Assembly (NCBI GenBank): GCA_035573855.1 | Contig: DATLZU010000021.1 | Coordinates: 62,001 to 126,000 of the forward strand | Direction of reading: 5' to 3' | DNA: 64,000 bases | Source of the DNA: DATLZU01 sp035573855 | Lineage (GTDB): Bacteria; Nitrospirota; Nitrospiria; Nitrospirales; Nitrospiraceae | Part shown: in pieces, positions 41,124-49,276 of the stretch | Position numbering within the stretch: position 1 is the stretch's first letter | Layout of the letters: each line of letters starts with the position of its first letter | Notes under the pieces: generated by a model | What the model was told of the DNA's origin: nothing | What the model saw: only the letters and a program-made list of their open reading frames with translations | Databases searched by the model: none | Program-made: the position numbers and the translations under genes

Positions 41124-41897
41124 ATGTGGGGGGCAAGGCAGGGTCGGACTGCGGAGAGAGTGAAGACGCGCTTTCGACGCAAATCTGTTGCGGTACTGGT
41201 GGCGCTGTGGCTGTCGCTTGCCGCGTCCGGAGTGAGCGCCGTTCCTGTCGGCAAGCCGGCGATGCCCGAACCGCTCGGGTACGTGAGCGACCATGCCAAA
41301 GTGCTCGATGAGGACTGGAAGGCGCGCATCCGGTCCGTCTGTCAGGACTTGGAGCGGAAGACCGGCGTCGAAATGGTGGTGGTGACCGTCAGCTCGCTGC
41401 GTCCCTACGCGACCGCTCACGAATATGCGTCGGCGTTGTACGACAGGTGGGGGATCGGGACGGCGCAGCAGGAACACGGTGTGCTGGTCTTGCTGGCGGT
41501 GCAGGAGCGGCAGGCGGCCCTCACGGTCGGAAAGCGGATGATGCCGGTCATTACGCAAGAGGTGGTCAGAAGGGTCGGGCGCGACTACCTCGATCTGTCC
41601 TTGAAGACCGGTCATTATGGGGAGGGGCTCTATCGCACAGCGGTCGCGCTCGCGGCCGTATCGCAGGACATCCGCGTCGGAACGATGTCGCGCGCCCACG
41701 TTAAAGGGCTCGGAATATGGATGACAGTCCTCACCAGTCTCGGTTCACTGTTCTTTCTGTGGTGGATTAGCCGGCCGGACCTGCGCCATCCGTACGGCCG
41801 TATCAGGCGCGGAGAATACTGGGGCACAGGCCAGGGCGGCTTCGGCGGCAACTTCGGCGGCTTCGGCGGAGCGACAAGCGGGGAGGGATGGAAATAA
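41124..41897 (+). CDS. TPM-domain protein (YgcG/Psb32-like)
   Basis: A 257-residue protein. A signal segment near residues 22-40 precedes a TPM domain: 'GYVSDHAKVLDEDWKARIRSVCQDLERKTGVEMVVVTVSSL...AYASALYDRWGIG...HGVLVLLAVQERQAALTVGKRM'. A membrane helix (WMTVLTSLGSLFFLWWI) follows and the tail is Gly/Phe-rich (GQGGFGGNFGGFGGA). The family includes plant and cyanobacterial Psb32/TLP18.3 and bacterial YgcG, for which acid phosphatase or assembly roles were proposed. The TPM domain should be extracytoplasmic. Confidence 0.8.
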   Translation: MWGARQGRTAERVKTRFRRKSVAVLVALWLSLAASGVSAVPVGKPAMPEPLGYVSDHAKVLDEDWKARIRSVCQDLERKTGVEMVVVTVSSLRPYATAHEYASALYDRWGIGTAQQEHGVLVLLAVQERQAALTVGKRMMPVITQEVVRRVGRDYLDLSLKTGHYGEGLYRTAVALAAVSQDIRVGTMSRAHVKGLGIWMTVLTSLGSLFFLWWISRPDLRHPYGRIRRGEYWGTGQGGFGGNFGGFGGATSGEGWK

Positions 41898-42104
41898 GCG
41901 TCAGCGGTCGTCCGTCCATGATCAATCGGGAAAGGCACTGATCCTTCCTGTCCGCCCACGCCTCAGCAACATCTCGTTCCGACTTTCAACCTCGGGCGGC
42001 GAATGCTGGGCTGCGTGCTTGATGATCCCTTGGTCGGGCGTTCCGGCACAAAGCATCCCGGTGAACTGTGGGCCGCGCGCGATGCATGGACCGACCATTC
42101 CGTT

Positions 42105-42791
42105 TCACAGCATCTTGTGATTCGAGAACGTCAAGCTGCGCACCACTACCTCGCCGTTTTCGAATGAAATGACGCGTCGGCTGGCCGGCAGGTCGGACGA
42201 GGCGACACGTGCGTGCGTATCCGAGAAGCTCTCGACGTTGGAGAGCTTCCCGTCCTGGGGGGAGTAGTAATAGACGGTGTATCGCGTGGTGATGTACTTG
42301 TAGTCCTGCGTGAGTGCGCTGTCTTCGACGTTGATCGTAAAGGCGAAAGGCGGCATGCCGGGATGGGCCATCTTTCTGTTGATCTGGGTGATCCGGTCGT
42401 CTTTGATCCGGTAAAACGAATGCATGCCGTCGCCGTGGATCAGCAGCTTAGGGCCCAACGGGTGACCGTCCTGTTCGAGCGTCAACGTATACTTGCCGTC
42501 CGATTCTTCGAAGGTTCGAGGACCGCGGTGGACGGCGATCATCCCGATCTGCCCCTCGGCCCATTTTTGCATCTCGGCGTCCGGTATGTTCACTGTCACC
42601 TCTCGCGGCCCTTTGACGGTGACACTTCCTTTCAACTCCTTCCCATTGACGTTGACGATCAGGTCGGCTGTAAAACCTTTAAAGTCTGACTGCCAGCGGG
42701 CCGTCTTCTCGAAGGCCGTGCGGAGTAAGGCGCGGGCTTGAGGATCGTCGGCCACGGCGGGTTGCTCTTGTTCACGCCGGTACGTTTCCAT
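42105..42791 (-). CDS. DUF3386-family protein
   Basis: A 228-residue soluble protein. 'ARALLRTAFEKTARWQSDFKGFTADLIVNVNGKELKGSVTVKGPREVTVNIPDAE', 'HRGPRTFEESDGKYTLTLEQDGHPLGPKLLIHGDGMHSFYRIKDDRITQINR' and 'TTRYTVYYYSPQDGKL' match DUF3386, a family I know mainly from cyanobacteria and plants. Function is unknown. It is a single gene with a good promoter upstream. Confidence 0.75.
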   Translation of the reverse strand: METYRREQEQPAVADDPQARALLRTAFEKTARWQSDFKGFTADLIVNVNGKELKGSVTVKGPREVTVNIPDAEMQKWAEGQIGMIAVHRGPRTFEESDGKYTLTLEQDGHPLGPKLLIHGDGMHSFYRIKDDRITQINRKMAHPGMPPFAFTINVEDSALTQDYKYITTRYTVYYYSPQDGKLSNVESFSDTHARVASSDLPASRRVISFENGEVVVRSLTFSNHKML

Positions 42792-42862
42792 AGCTTTCTC
42801 CTTCCTGGTTCGGCCTCCGGATGCTCCGGCAGCCGGGCTCTGATGAGCGATGAAGGGGAATC

Positions 42863-42891
42863 ATTATAGTCGGCACGGGAACTGGCTACAA
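42863..42891 (-). promoter_or_regulatory. Promoter of the DUF3386 gene
   Basis: On the minus strand TTGTAG and a perfect TATAAT are separated by 17 bp, with the -10 box 72 bp before the ATG. Confidence 0.6.
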
Positions 42892-42941
42892 CCCGCCACC
42901 TTGACCGGTTCTCATCACTTGATCCAAGGTTGAGAGCGAAG

Positions 42942-42962
42942 AGTAGACAGTAGACAATATTT
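42942..42962. repeat. Short heptad array
   Basis: AGTAGAC, AGTAGAC, AATATTT: a direct 7-bp duplication in the intergenic region. Confidence 0.5.
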
Positions 42963-43054
42963 CAACCACTTAGCAGCCCCTTTGTCGAAGCAGAAGCGGT
43001 CAAACTTTCAAGGTTTTCCATCACTTCTTCGGAGGCGCGGGGCATCATAGGGAC

Positions 43055-43094
43055 TGGTAAAAACAGTTGTTCCTATTTATAATAAATATTTATT
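43055..43094 (+). promoter_or_regulatory. AT-rich promoter with adjoining palindrome
   Basis: A perfect TATAAT at 43078-43083 has TGGTAA 17 bp upstream. It overlaps the palindrome AATAAATATTTATT (43081-43094), the most AT-rich spot of the window. The palindrome around the start of transcription could be an operator. Confidence 0.5.
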
Positions 43095-43146
43095 GGTTGA
43101 GAAAAACGCCATTTCCCGAGCACGCGGGATGGAGAAAGGGTTGCGC

Positions 43147-43464
43147 ATGGAGCGACGGGCTGCCTCTCACACTGAAGAAGAGGAAATGAATCAACGGCGA
43201 CGCCTCCTCAATCTAGCGAGAAAAGGAGACGTAAAAGCCATCAACAAACTGTTTGAGCTGTATCAGGTTCGGGTCTACAGTGGAGAAATGCTGAACAAAA
43301 TCGGTCGGGTGCCGTTTGGTCCCGTGATGCACGAGAAGTCGGTGTCGCGACGGGCTGCCAAGGTTGTCAGAGGAACCACCCGCAGAAAACAGACCGGCCT
43401 CCGACCAAAAGTGACAAGAAAGATAACCCGAAAAGCAGCTCGCCGGAAGATTGCCAGTCGCTGA
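43147..43464 (+). CDS. Small basic hypothetical protein, 105 aa
   Basis: Starts MERRAASHTEEEEMNQRRRLLNLARKGDVKAINKLFELYQVRVYSGEM. The C-terminal 45 residues are dominated by Lys, Arg and Thr (RRAAKVVRGTTRRKQTGLRPKVTRKITRKAARRKIASR), resembling a nucleic-acid-binding tail. GAAAGGG before the ATG supports this start over one at 43129. Base composition is lower in GC than neighbours at the 5' end. Family not recognised. Confidence 0.55.
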   Translation: MERRAASHTEEEEMNQRRRLLNLARKGDVKAINKLFELYQVRVYSGEMLNKIGRVPFGPVMHEKSVSRRAAKVVRGTTRRKQTGLRPKVTRKITRKAARRKIASR

Positions 43465-43551
43465 GACCGGTCCTTCCCGGGTGAAAGACCGAAGAAGAAG
43501 GATGCCCGCCTCATCCGCCGATGCTTCTGCCCGGAGTCGAGGCAGGCTGCT

Positions 43552-43848
43552 TTATTGCACCGCAACCTTCAGCCCGCCGGCCGAAAGTCGTTGCGCGATA
43601 CCTTCCGAAGTCTTCCACTCGCCGCTGTACACTACCGCTTGTCCTTGCGTATGGATGCGATAGGCGAGCTCGAACGCTCGGTCTTCATTCATTCCCGGAA
43701 TGACTTCGCAAAACAGCCTGATGACCTGTTTGAAGGTATGGCAGTCGCAATTGTACACCACCACCCGGGCTTCCAGGTCGTCGCCGGTTCCTGTTTCGAT
43801 GTCTTCGATGGTTTCGGGCGTTGCGACGGGAGTTGGAACAGCAACCAT
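43552..43848 (-). CDS. clpS: ClpS adaptor protein
   Basis: A 98-residue ClpS. The conserved core reads VVVYNCDCHTFKQVIRLFCEVIPGM....AFELAYRIHTQGQAVVYSGEWKTSEGIAQRLSAGGLKV, where the usual 'NDD.T.' loop is NCDCHT. ClpS binds N-degron substrates and delivers them to ClpA/ClpC; the His in the core (YRIHTQG) is part of the substrate pocket. No clpA is adjacent. A TTG at 43866 would extend it by six residues. Confidence 0.88.
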   Translation of the reverse strand: MVAVPTPVATPETIEDIETGTGDDLEARVVVYNCDCHTFKQVIRLFCEVIPGMNEDRAFELAYRIHTQGQAVVYSGEWKTSEGIAQRLSAGGLKVAVQ

Positions 43849-43856
43849 ATCGTATA

Positions 43857-43886
43857 ATTTTAACAAAGCGATCGGAAAGGAGTAAA
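43857..43886 (-). promoter_or_regulatory. Possible clpS promoter giving a leaderless mRNA
   Basis: On the minus strand TTTACT and TAAAAT are 18 bp apart; the -10 box ends 8 bp before the clpS ATG, which has no Shine-Dalgarno sequence, so transcription might begin at or next to the start codon. Confidence 0.4.
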
Positions 43887-43893
43887 ACTTCCG

Positions 43894-44583
43894 CTAAACG
43901 TCCAGGCGGGGAAGCCATTCGTTCCGGAGCGGCCATTCTTCTCGCTCACAGGTTCTGGTCAGCAAGCGGTAATGCGGTTCGGAGTCCGTCACGGCGACGA
44001 GTCCATGTTGACCCGCCAGCCGAACCGTATCAATCAGGGATGCCGAGGTCTGAAGCAGGGCGATTCCGTATTCATACCGGTATCCGTCGCTGAGTGAAGA
44101 AAGGGACTTCCCGCTGAGCGCCCGCAAGCAGTCGACGGTATAAGATTCGCTTTTCCACGCCTCATCGATAAGCCGCAGCAACGCGGCGGGGCCAGGAACG
44201 CTCTTGTTGCCGATGCGCGTCCCGTGTGACAGGTCGAAAAGGCCCGTTTGAAACCGCCGGTCGGTCGCAAGGGCGTGATGGAAGAGTGAACGCCATATCG
44301 GATCGGCCAAGTCGCGATCCACCGCGTCGGCGGTTTCCCGGTCCAATGGGCCGCCGATGGAAATGGATGGTGCCTGGACGATCCGTCCATTTTTCACCAG
44401 TTCCGGGAATATCGCCGCCATTTGGTCGTGGCAGGACGTCGCGACGCTCAACGGCGTGAGTTGCAGCGCCGTATCGTTCCGAAAGTAAACGGACCGATAG
44501 CGTTCGAGCAATCGTTCCAACGTCCGCGCGTGGCACAGATGGAACGGATAATACAGCGCCCGCGTGTCATCCACGGCGTTCAT
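43894..44583 (-). CDS. Hypothetical protein, 229 aa
   Basis: Starts MNAVDDTRALYYPFHLCHARTLERLLERYRSVYFRNDTALQLTP. It is mainly helical with a motif-like 'YPFHLCHARTL' at the N-terminus that is shared by other proteins of unknown function. No signal peptide, membrane helix or known active site. It ends just after the clpS promoter region on the same strand. Confidence 0.65.
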   Translation of the reverse strand: MNAVDDTRALYYPFHLCHARTLERLLERYRSVYFRNDTALQLTPLSVATSCHDQMAAIFPELVKNGRIVQAPSISIGGPLDRETADAVDRDLADPIWRSLFHHALATDRRFQTGLFDLSHGTRIGNKSVPGPAALLRLIDEAWKSESYTVDCLRALSGKSLSSLSDGYRYEYGIALLQTSASLIDTVRLAGQHGLVAVTDSEPHYRLLTRTCEREEWPLRNEWLPRLDV

Positions 44584-44618
44584 CGACAAATGCGGAGGGC
44601 CGTGCTAGGGTTGGCCCG

Positions 44619-45149
44619 ATGCGTCTTCCGCTTGGCTCCCGGCTCGACCTGCTTCTGGTCTTTGTGCCTCTTTCCATCGCGCTCGAAATGCTCCATGCCG
44701 ATCCTGTCCTCGTCTTCGCGTCCTCCGCGCTCGCCATTGTGCCTCTTGCCGGACTCATGGGCAAGGCCACCGAACACCTAGCCGGGCACGCCGGCGCCGG
44801 GGTAGGCGGTCTATTGAACGCTTCGCTGGGCAACGCAGCCGAGCTGATCATCGCTCTGGTGGCGTTGCGGGAGGGATTGCACGACGTCGTCAAAGCCTCG
44901 CTCACCGGCTCGATCCTCGGCAACATTCTGTTGGTTCTGGGGCTGGCGATGGTCGCCGGCGGCCTGCGTCATGAACGGCAACGATTCAACCAGACGGCCG
45001 CCGGCATGGGAGCCAGTCTCCTGTTGCTCGCCGCGATCGGGCTTGTGGTGCCGGCCCTGTTTCACTGGACGGCTTCAGAACAAGGACTGTCAATCGAACG
45101 GGAACTGAGTCTCGAAATCGCCGTCGTGCTGTTCGCGATCTACGTTTGA
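44619..45149 (+). pseudogene. Ca2+/H+ antiporter (CaxA family), N-terminal half
   Basis: 176 codons giving the first half of a Ca2+:cation antiporter: 'PLAGLMGKATEHLAGHAGAGVGGLLNASLGNAAELIIALVAL' contains the GNAAE alpha-repeat motif. The reading frame ends 'EIAVVLFAIYV' and stops at TGA (45147), exactly where family members continue into 'LSLLFSLKTHRHLF'. That continuation is present in the next frame. So this is one gene broken by a one-base deletion, or read through by frameshifting. Confidence 0.8.
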
Positions 45150-45691
45150 GTCTGTTGTTTTCGCTGAAAACACATCGCCATTTGTTTGCTGGGGAAGGCT
45201 CCGATGTGCATCAGCCGGACGAGCGGCCCTGGAGTCTGCGCCGGTCGATCGGTGTGTTGGCCGTCGTGACCGTTCTGATCGCCGTGCTCAGCGAGTTTCT
45301 TGTCGGCACCATTGATCCTGCCGCCGCGCGTCTGGGCATGACTCAGATCTTCGTGGGTGTCATCTTGGTTGCGTTGGTCGGTAACGCGGCGGAACACTCG
45401 ACGGCGGTTCTGGTTGCTCTGAAGAACAAGATGGATCTGGCCTTGGGAATCGCGGTCGGCTCCAGTCTCCAAATCGCCTTACTGGTCGCACCCGTACTGG
45501 TGTTTGCCAGTTACCTGTTCGGGACGCCGCTCGATCTGATTTTCACTCCGTTCGAAGTCGCGGCAGTGGCGATCTCGGTCCTTGTCGTCGGCTTCGTGGC
45601 CATGGACGGGGAATCGCACTGGATGGAGGGTGTGATGCTGGTCGGAGTCTATCTGATCCTCGCGATCGCGTTCTATTTCCTGCCAGCGTGA
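45146..45691 (+). pseudogene. Ca2+/H+ antiporter (CaxA family), C-terminal half
   Basis: 181 codons beginning with TTG (MSLLFSLKTHRHLF) in the frame one base back from the N-terminal half. It contains the second alpha repeat 'VILVALVGNAAEHSTAVLVALKNKMDLALGIAVGSSLQIALLVAP' with GNAAEH. Both halves are fully conserved, with no other damage, and overlap by TTGA. Restoring one T in TACGTTTGAG would give a continuous antiporter of about 357 residues. Confidence 0.8.
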
Positions 45692-45702
45692 CCGTAGACT
45701 TT

Positions 45703-45730
45703 GAATTCAGAACTCAGCATTCAGAATTTT
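45703..45730. repeat. Heptad array
   Basis: GAATTCA, GAACTCA, GCATTCA, GAATTTT, perfect 7-bp periodicity, in the gap between two convergent genes. Confidence 0.75.
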
Positions 45731-45735
45731 CTAGG

Positions 45736-45945
45736 TCACCACTTGTCCATGTCGATGACCTCGGTCGCATCCCAGAGATTTTTCCATTCCGCGTCGGCCA
45801 GGGCTTTTTGCCGATCCTCTTCGGTCTCTTCCCCGAACGCTTTCTTGTCGGCTTTTCTCACGTCCGGGGGCGCTGCGGCCTTGGGAGCATCGGGTACGGA
45901 CTGGACTCTTGGTCGGCGATTTTTGGGGTCCATGTTGACCGGCAT
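45736..45945 (-). CDS. Small hypothetical protein, 69 aa
   Basis: Starts MPVNMDPKNRRPRVQSVPDAPK and is Pro/Ala/charged-rich, probably disordered, ending WKNLWDATEVIDMDKW. A GGGAGG Shine-Dalgarno sequence lies 9 bp before the ATG at 45945. No family recognised. Confidence 0.6.
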   Translation of the reverse strand: MPVNMDPKNRRPRVQSVPDAPKAAAPPDVRKADKKAFGEETEEDRQKALADAEWKNLWDATEVIDMDKW

Positions 45946-46122
45946 GACCAATCCCTCCCGCGTGGCGTGTCAACATTGTTCCTACATGTCGTTTGCAGGC
46001 CTTGTCAAGCCGAGGCGAGGCCTTCTGTCGTGCATTGACTGGCCTTGGCCGGATTGTTACAGTCGTGCCCGTTTATACGGGGTTGAACAGAGGCGCAGGC
46101 GCCGGCTATTAGAGGTGAATGT

Positions 46123-46482
46123 ATGGAACTGAGCGCCAAAGTGCTGTGGCCGTTGTTCCCGCTCTTGCTCCTGATCGTCGTGGTGTGTCTCACCTGGGCC
46201 TTAGTCGCCGCGGTGCGGCGCTCACGCGGTGCCAGAGCCGTGTGGCTGCAGGCCGGCGCGCTGATCTGCTACCTGCTGGCCGCCGTGTCCGCCATTGCCA
46301 GCGAGCGTGGGGGCATGTCGGCCAATGTTCATCGACCGTTTTCTCTGCTGACGCAGATCCTTATCGCAGTGGCGCTCTATCATCTCTGGAAACGCGGCGA
46401 TCGTTCTCTGCTGTGGCTCAACGGCGGGGCCTGGGCGGCGATTCTGGCCGATACGGCGCTGCACTACCTGTTGGCCAGATAG
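46123..46482 (+). CDS. Small integral membrane protein, 119 aa
   Basis: Starts MELSAKVLWPLFPLLLLIVVVCLTWALVAAVRRSRGARAVW and has four hydrophobic segments (residues 8-30, 41-58, 72-86, 96-116) joined by short basic loops. GAGGTG lies 6 bp before the ATG. Convergent with hemW. Function unknown. Confidence 0.65.
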   Translation: MELSAKVLWPLFPLLLLIVVVCLTWALVAAVRRSRGARAVWLQAGALICYLLAAVSAIASERGGMSANVHRPFSLLTQILIAVALYHLWKRGDRSLLWLNGGAWAAILADTALHYLLAR

Positions 46483-46490
46483 CGGCGTTG

Positions 46491-47633
46491 TTAGATCAGC
46501 TCGACGGCGATCGAATCGGCTACCCGCCGTCCCCGCTCGGTGAGGCGGATTCTCCCCGCCCGCGATTCGAGCAAGGCCTCTTCGAGAAGACGTCCTACGG
46601 CCTCGGTTACGGACGGGTGGTCGGCGTCTTGCTTCAGCAAGTCCTGGTCGATTCCTTCGATCAGGCGCAGCCCGAACACAATCGCCTCTCGTAGGCGTTG
46701 GCGAGGGCTGAGCCGTTCAATCGCTTCGACTGGTATCCGTCCTGCCTCCAACAGGCGATGATAAGTGTTCAAGTTCTCCACGTTCCCGAAGCGGTAGTCG
46801 TTCAAATACGATTGCGCGCTCGGGCCAAGCCCTAGGTACTCGCCGTCGGTCCAATAGAGTAGATTGTGGCGGCACGCAAAGCCCGGCCGGGCGTAATTGG
46901 AAAGTTCGTAGCGGACGTAGCCGGCGCCCGCCAGGACCTCCTGGGCGGCATCCTCCATCCGGTTTTGCCGCTCTTCATCCGGCTCGACGACTTCGCCGCG
47001 GTGGCGAGCTACGTTCAGGCTTGTGCCTTCTTCGATCGTCAACGCATAGCATGAGATGTGAGTCGGCAAGAGCGACAGCGTTTCGAGCAGCGTGGCGAGC
47101 CAACTTTCGACAGTCTGACCGGGCAAGCCGTACATGAGATCGAGATTGATATTGGTGAATCCCGCCAGACGGGCGGCTTCAACCGCGCGCCTGGCCGTGC
47201 CGAGAGACGACCGGCGCCCGACGCGAATCAATTCGTGCTCGTCCATGGACTGGATCCCGAAACTGATCCGATTGAAACCCGCTCGGACGAGGAGACCGAG
47301 ACCTTCCGCGGTCACCGTTTCAGGATGGGCTTCGAGAGTGATTTCTGCGTCCCGTCGGACGGGGAAGGCGTTGCGGATATGGGCGAAGATGTCGGCCAGG
47401 CGGTCGGGGCGCAGCGTCGTCGGCGTTCCACCGCCGAAATAGACGGAAGTCAACGGGCGGCCGCCGAACGGATTTTGTTCCGCATAGAGAGCAATCTCGC
47501 GCTGCAGCGAGGCGAGGTACGCGGCCGCCCGGTCGTCGCGGTATATCTGGAGGGTAAAAGCACAGAAGTGACAACGGGACCGGCAAAACGGAACATGGAT
47601 GTAGAGGCCGACCTCTCGCACCGTAGGTATCAT
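46491..47633 (-). CDS. hemW: HemW-like radical SAM heme chaperone
   Basis: A 380-residue member of the HemN/HemW family. The cluster motif is FCRSRCHFCAF (C-x3-C-x2-C), followed by FGGGTPT. The HemW marker HNLLYW is present and the N-terminal extension and fourth cysteine of true coproporphyrinogen oxidase (HemN, CxxxCxxCxC) are absent. HemW binds heme and is thought to insert it into respiratory proteins. Its ATG overlaps the preceding small gene by 4 bp. Confidence 0.88.
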   Translation of the reverse strand: MIPTVREVGLYIHVPFCRSRCHFCAFTLQIYRDDRAAAYLASLQREIALYAEQNPFGGRPLTSVYFGGGTPTTLRPDRLADIFAHIRNAFPVRRDAEITLEAHPETVTAEGLGLLVRAGFNRISFGIQSMDEHELIRVGRRSSLGTARRAVEAARLAGFTNINLDLMYGLPGQTVESWLATLLETLSLLPTHISCYALTIEEGTSLNVARHRGEVVEPDEERQNRMEDAAQEVLAGAGYVRYELSNYARPGFACRHNLLYWTDGEYLGLGPSAQSYLNDYRFGNVENLNTYHRLLEAGRIPVEAIERLSPRQRLREAIVFGLRLIEGIDQDLLKQDADHPSVTEAVGRLLEEALLESRAGRIRLTERGRRVADSIAVELI

Positions 47634-47884
47634 GCTGGCTTGCTGAAGTCTTTTACCATCACTACTTCGATCTCGTCACTTGGCGACTTTCCCCGATTCC
47701 GCACGTGCACGGTCCAGGACGGATAACGCCGAAGCGACTCGAAAATGGTTTTCAACAACTCGGGCTTGACCCGGACCTCCCAATCTCGCAACCACACATA
47801 ATCGTCTTCATCGCCTTCATAGTCTTCCGGAAACACGGCCTCAAGGTTGAAACGGAACGTAAATGTTTTTTCTTCCTGAAACAT
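47630..47884 (-). CDS. Small hypothetical protein, 84 aa
   Basis: Starts MFQEEKTFTFRFNLEAVFPEDYEGDEDDYVWLRDWEVRVKPELLKTIFESLRR, with alternating strands and an acidic turn. It overlaps hemW by 4 bp, suggesting translational coupling. The ATG at 47884 was preferred over one at 47926. I do not recognise the family; similar small acidic proteins beside hemW are likely conserved in this lineage, but that is a guess. Confidence 0.6.
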   Translation of the reverse strand: MFQEEKTFTFRFNLEAVFPEDYEGDEDDYVWLRDWEVRVKPELLKTIFESLRRYPSWTVHVRNRGKSPSDEIEVVMVKDFSKPA

Positions 47885-47912
47885 GAGCGGTGACCCTTTG
47901 TCCGGCTGGCGA

Positions 47913-47951
47913 TTGCGGATCGCCACGCTGGTTTTTTATAATTATTATAAT
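47913..47951 (+). promoter_or_regulatory. AT-rich promoter region of the FmdB-type gene
   Basis: Two perfect TATAAT boxes (47937 and 47946) lie in the run between the divergent genes; TTGCGG at 47913 is 18 bp before the first. Confidence 0.45.
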
Positions 47952-47980
47952 GTGTGCCACCAAATATAGGAGTGAAGGCT

Positions 47981-48205
47981 ATGCCCATCTTTGAATATGT
48001 CTGCCAGGAATGCAACCACCGATTTGAACTATTGGTTCAAGGTTCGACTGTCCCCGCCTGCCCATCCTGCAAGGCCACGAAACTTCAAAAACAATTCTCG
48101 CCCTTCGGGGTCGGTGCGACGGCCGATTGGGCTACGTCAAGCGGACCGGCGCCTTGCGGCGCGTGTGGGGACCCTCGCGGGCCCGGCGCCTGTTCGATGA
48201 ACTAG
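47981..48205 (+). CDS. FmdB-family zinc-ribbon protein
   Basis: A 74-residue protein starting MPIFEYVCQECNHRFELLVQGS..PACPSCKATKLQKQFSPFGV, the FmdB/regulatory zinc-ribbon pattern with two C-x2-C pairs. The tail adds CGAC and a further Cys (CSMN end). GGAGTG 7 bp before the ATG fixes the start at 47981. The founder was proposed as a regulator of formamidase or amidase genes, but the family is broad and its role unclear. Confidence 0.85.
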   Translation: MPIFEYVCQECNHRFELLVQGSTVPACPSCKATKLQKQFSPFGVGATADWATSSGPAPCGACGDPRGPGACSMN

Positions 48206-48280
48206 CCAGGAACGGTGTCCGTGCAGGGGCGCTCGTAAGAGCGGAAAAAGTCGCGACGTTGTCGCGCATCACGACTGTGC

Positions 48281-48592
48281 ATGACCGTCGAAGAGGCCAT
48301 CAACACCCTCTCCCAATCGGATCCCATTGTCAAGCTCCTGCAACAGGTGAAGCTCGGACGGATGAAGCCGACCGATGCCGGGCTGCGCGCCGTCACCGAG
48401 GCGTGGCTCGGGATGTATCGCAAGGTGCTTGAAGCCGCTGAACCGGATCGAGGCTCGTTGGCTCGCATTGATCCATCGCCTCGACTAGCTGTCTTGGTCG
48501 AAGCGGAGGTGTTGCCCGAGGATCATCCGGCGGTGCGCGACCTTCGCGATCTCTTCAACAAGCGACTGGCCGAAGCCAACTCTGCTTCCTGA
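48281..48592 (+). CDS. Hypothetical protein, 103 aa
   Basis: Starts MTVEEAINTLSQSDPIVKLLQQVKLGRMKPTDAGLRAVTEAWLGMYRKVL; mostly helical, no cysteine, signal peptide or membrane helix. The stop TGA overlaps the next ATG by 1 bp, suggesting cotranscription with the following exported protein. No family recognised. Confidence 0.6.
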   Translation: MTVEEAINTLSQSDPIVKLLQQVKLGRMKPTDAGLRAVTEAWLGMYRKVLEAAEPDRGSLARIDPSPRLAVLVEAEVLPEDHPAVRDLRDLFNKRLAEANSAS

Positions 48593-49263
48593 TGGTTTCA
48601 TCCATGCGGCTGATCGCGTTCGCCGGCGGCCTGGGCCTGTTCGCCATCTGTTCCATGGTATTGGCCGAGGAGCCAACGGGCGTGCGCCCGCTGTTGGTGC
48701 CGACAGGTGCGGCGATCGCGGCCGCGATTCCCCAAGACACCCGGACGCTGATCCGTGCCGACGCCATCGAGAGGTTTCTGGACGAACTGGACGGGGCGCC
48801 GCCGGATTGGAAGGCGGTGTACGGGCTTGGCCACCGCGACCCTGGACACGACGAACGGTTATTCGAGTTAAATCGGGAACGCGATCGACGGAGAGATGGC
48901 AACCCAGCGCTTGGACAGCGGGTAACCTTCATCTGGGTTGGCGAGTTGTCCGGCTATGATTCGGAAAGCGGCGGCTTTCGGATCGCCATCGGCCCGAGAG
49001 TCAATCCGACCCGATGGGGGTTGGTCCGGTTCAAGGCCGATGGCTTGCCGTCGAATTTGGTGGCGATCCCTTCAGCGGACCAGCGGGAACCGTTGCGGAG
49101 AAGGGTCGCGAACGGCGAGAAAATCGAAATCCAGGTGGCAATGACTGGCTGCCTCATTCCCGAAGAAGCGATCGTGTACGATTTTGCCCATGAAGAGGAG
49201 GGCCGCGGTCTTATCATGCCGGTGGTGCGCATCGAACGGGTCGACTACCTTTTGGCTGAGTAA
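48592..49263 (+). CDS. Exported hypothetical protein, 223 aa
   Basis: An N-terminal signal peptide (RLIAFAGGLGLFAICSMVLAEE) cleaved near residue 25 precedes a soluble domain with 'GQRVTFIWVGELSGYDSESGGFRIAIGPRVNPTRWGLVRFKADGLPSNLVAIPS', strand-rich. It contains one cysteine (TGCLIPEE). An alternative ATG lies at 48604. Function unknown; probably periplasmic. Confidence 0.65.
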   Translation: MVSSMRLIAFAGGLGLFAICSMVLAEEPTGVRPLLVPTGAAIAAAIPQDTRTLIRADAIERFLDELDGAPPDWKAVYGLGHRDPGHDERLFELNRERDRRRDGNPALGQRVTFIWVGELSGYDSESGGFRIAIGPRVNPTRWGLVRFKADGLPSNLVAIPSADQREPLRRRVANGEKIEIQVAMTGCLIPEEAIVYDFAHEEEGRGLIMPVVRIERVDYLLAE

Positions 49264-49276
49264 ACCGCGTCGCGGG

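Larger units (their letters stand above)
42792..43146. other. 355-bp intergenic region with two divergent promoters
   Basis: Separates the DUF3386 gene from a small basic protein gene. It holds a promoter for each and a heptad array. No further gene is supported. Confidence 0.6.

Noticed and set aside
45130..45155. Classical programmed -1 frameshift in the antiporter gene
   Set aside because: No X-XXY-YYZ slippery heptamer and no evident downstream pseudoknot; a lost T explains the break more simply.
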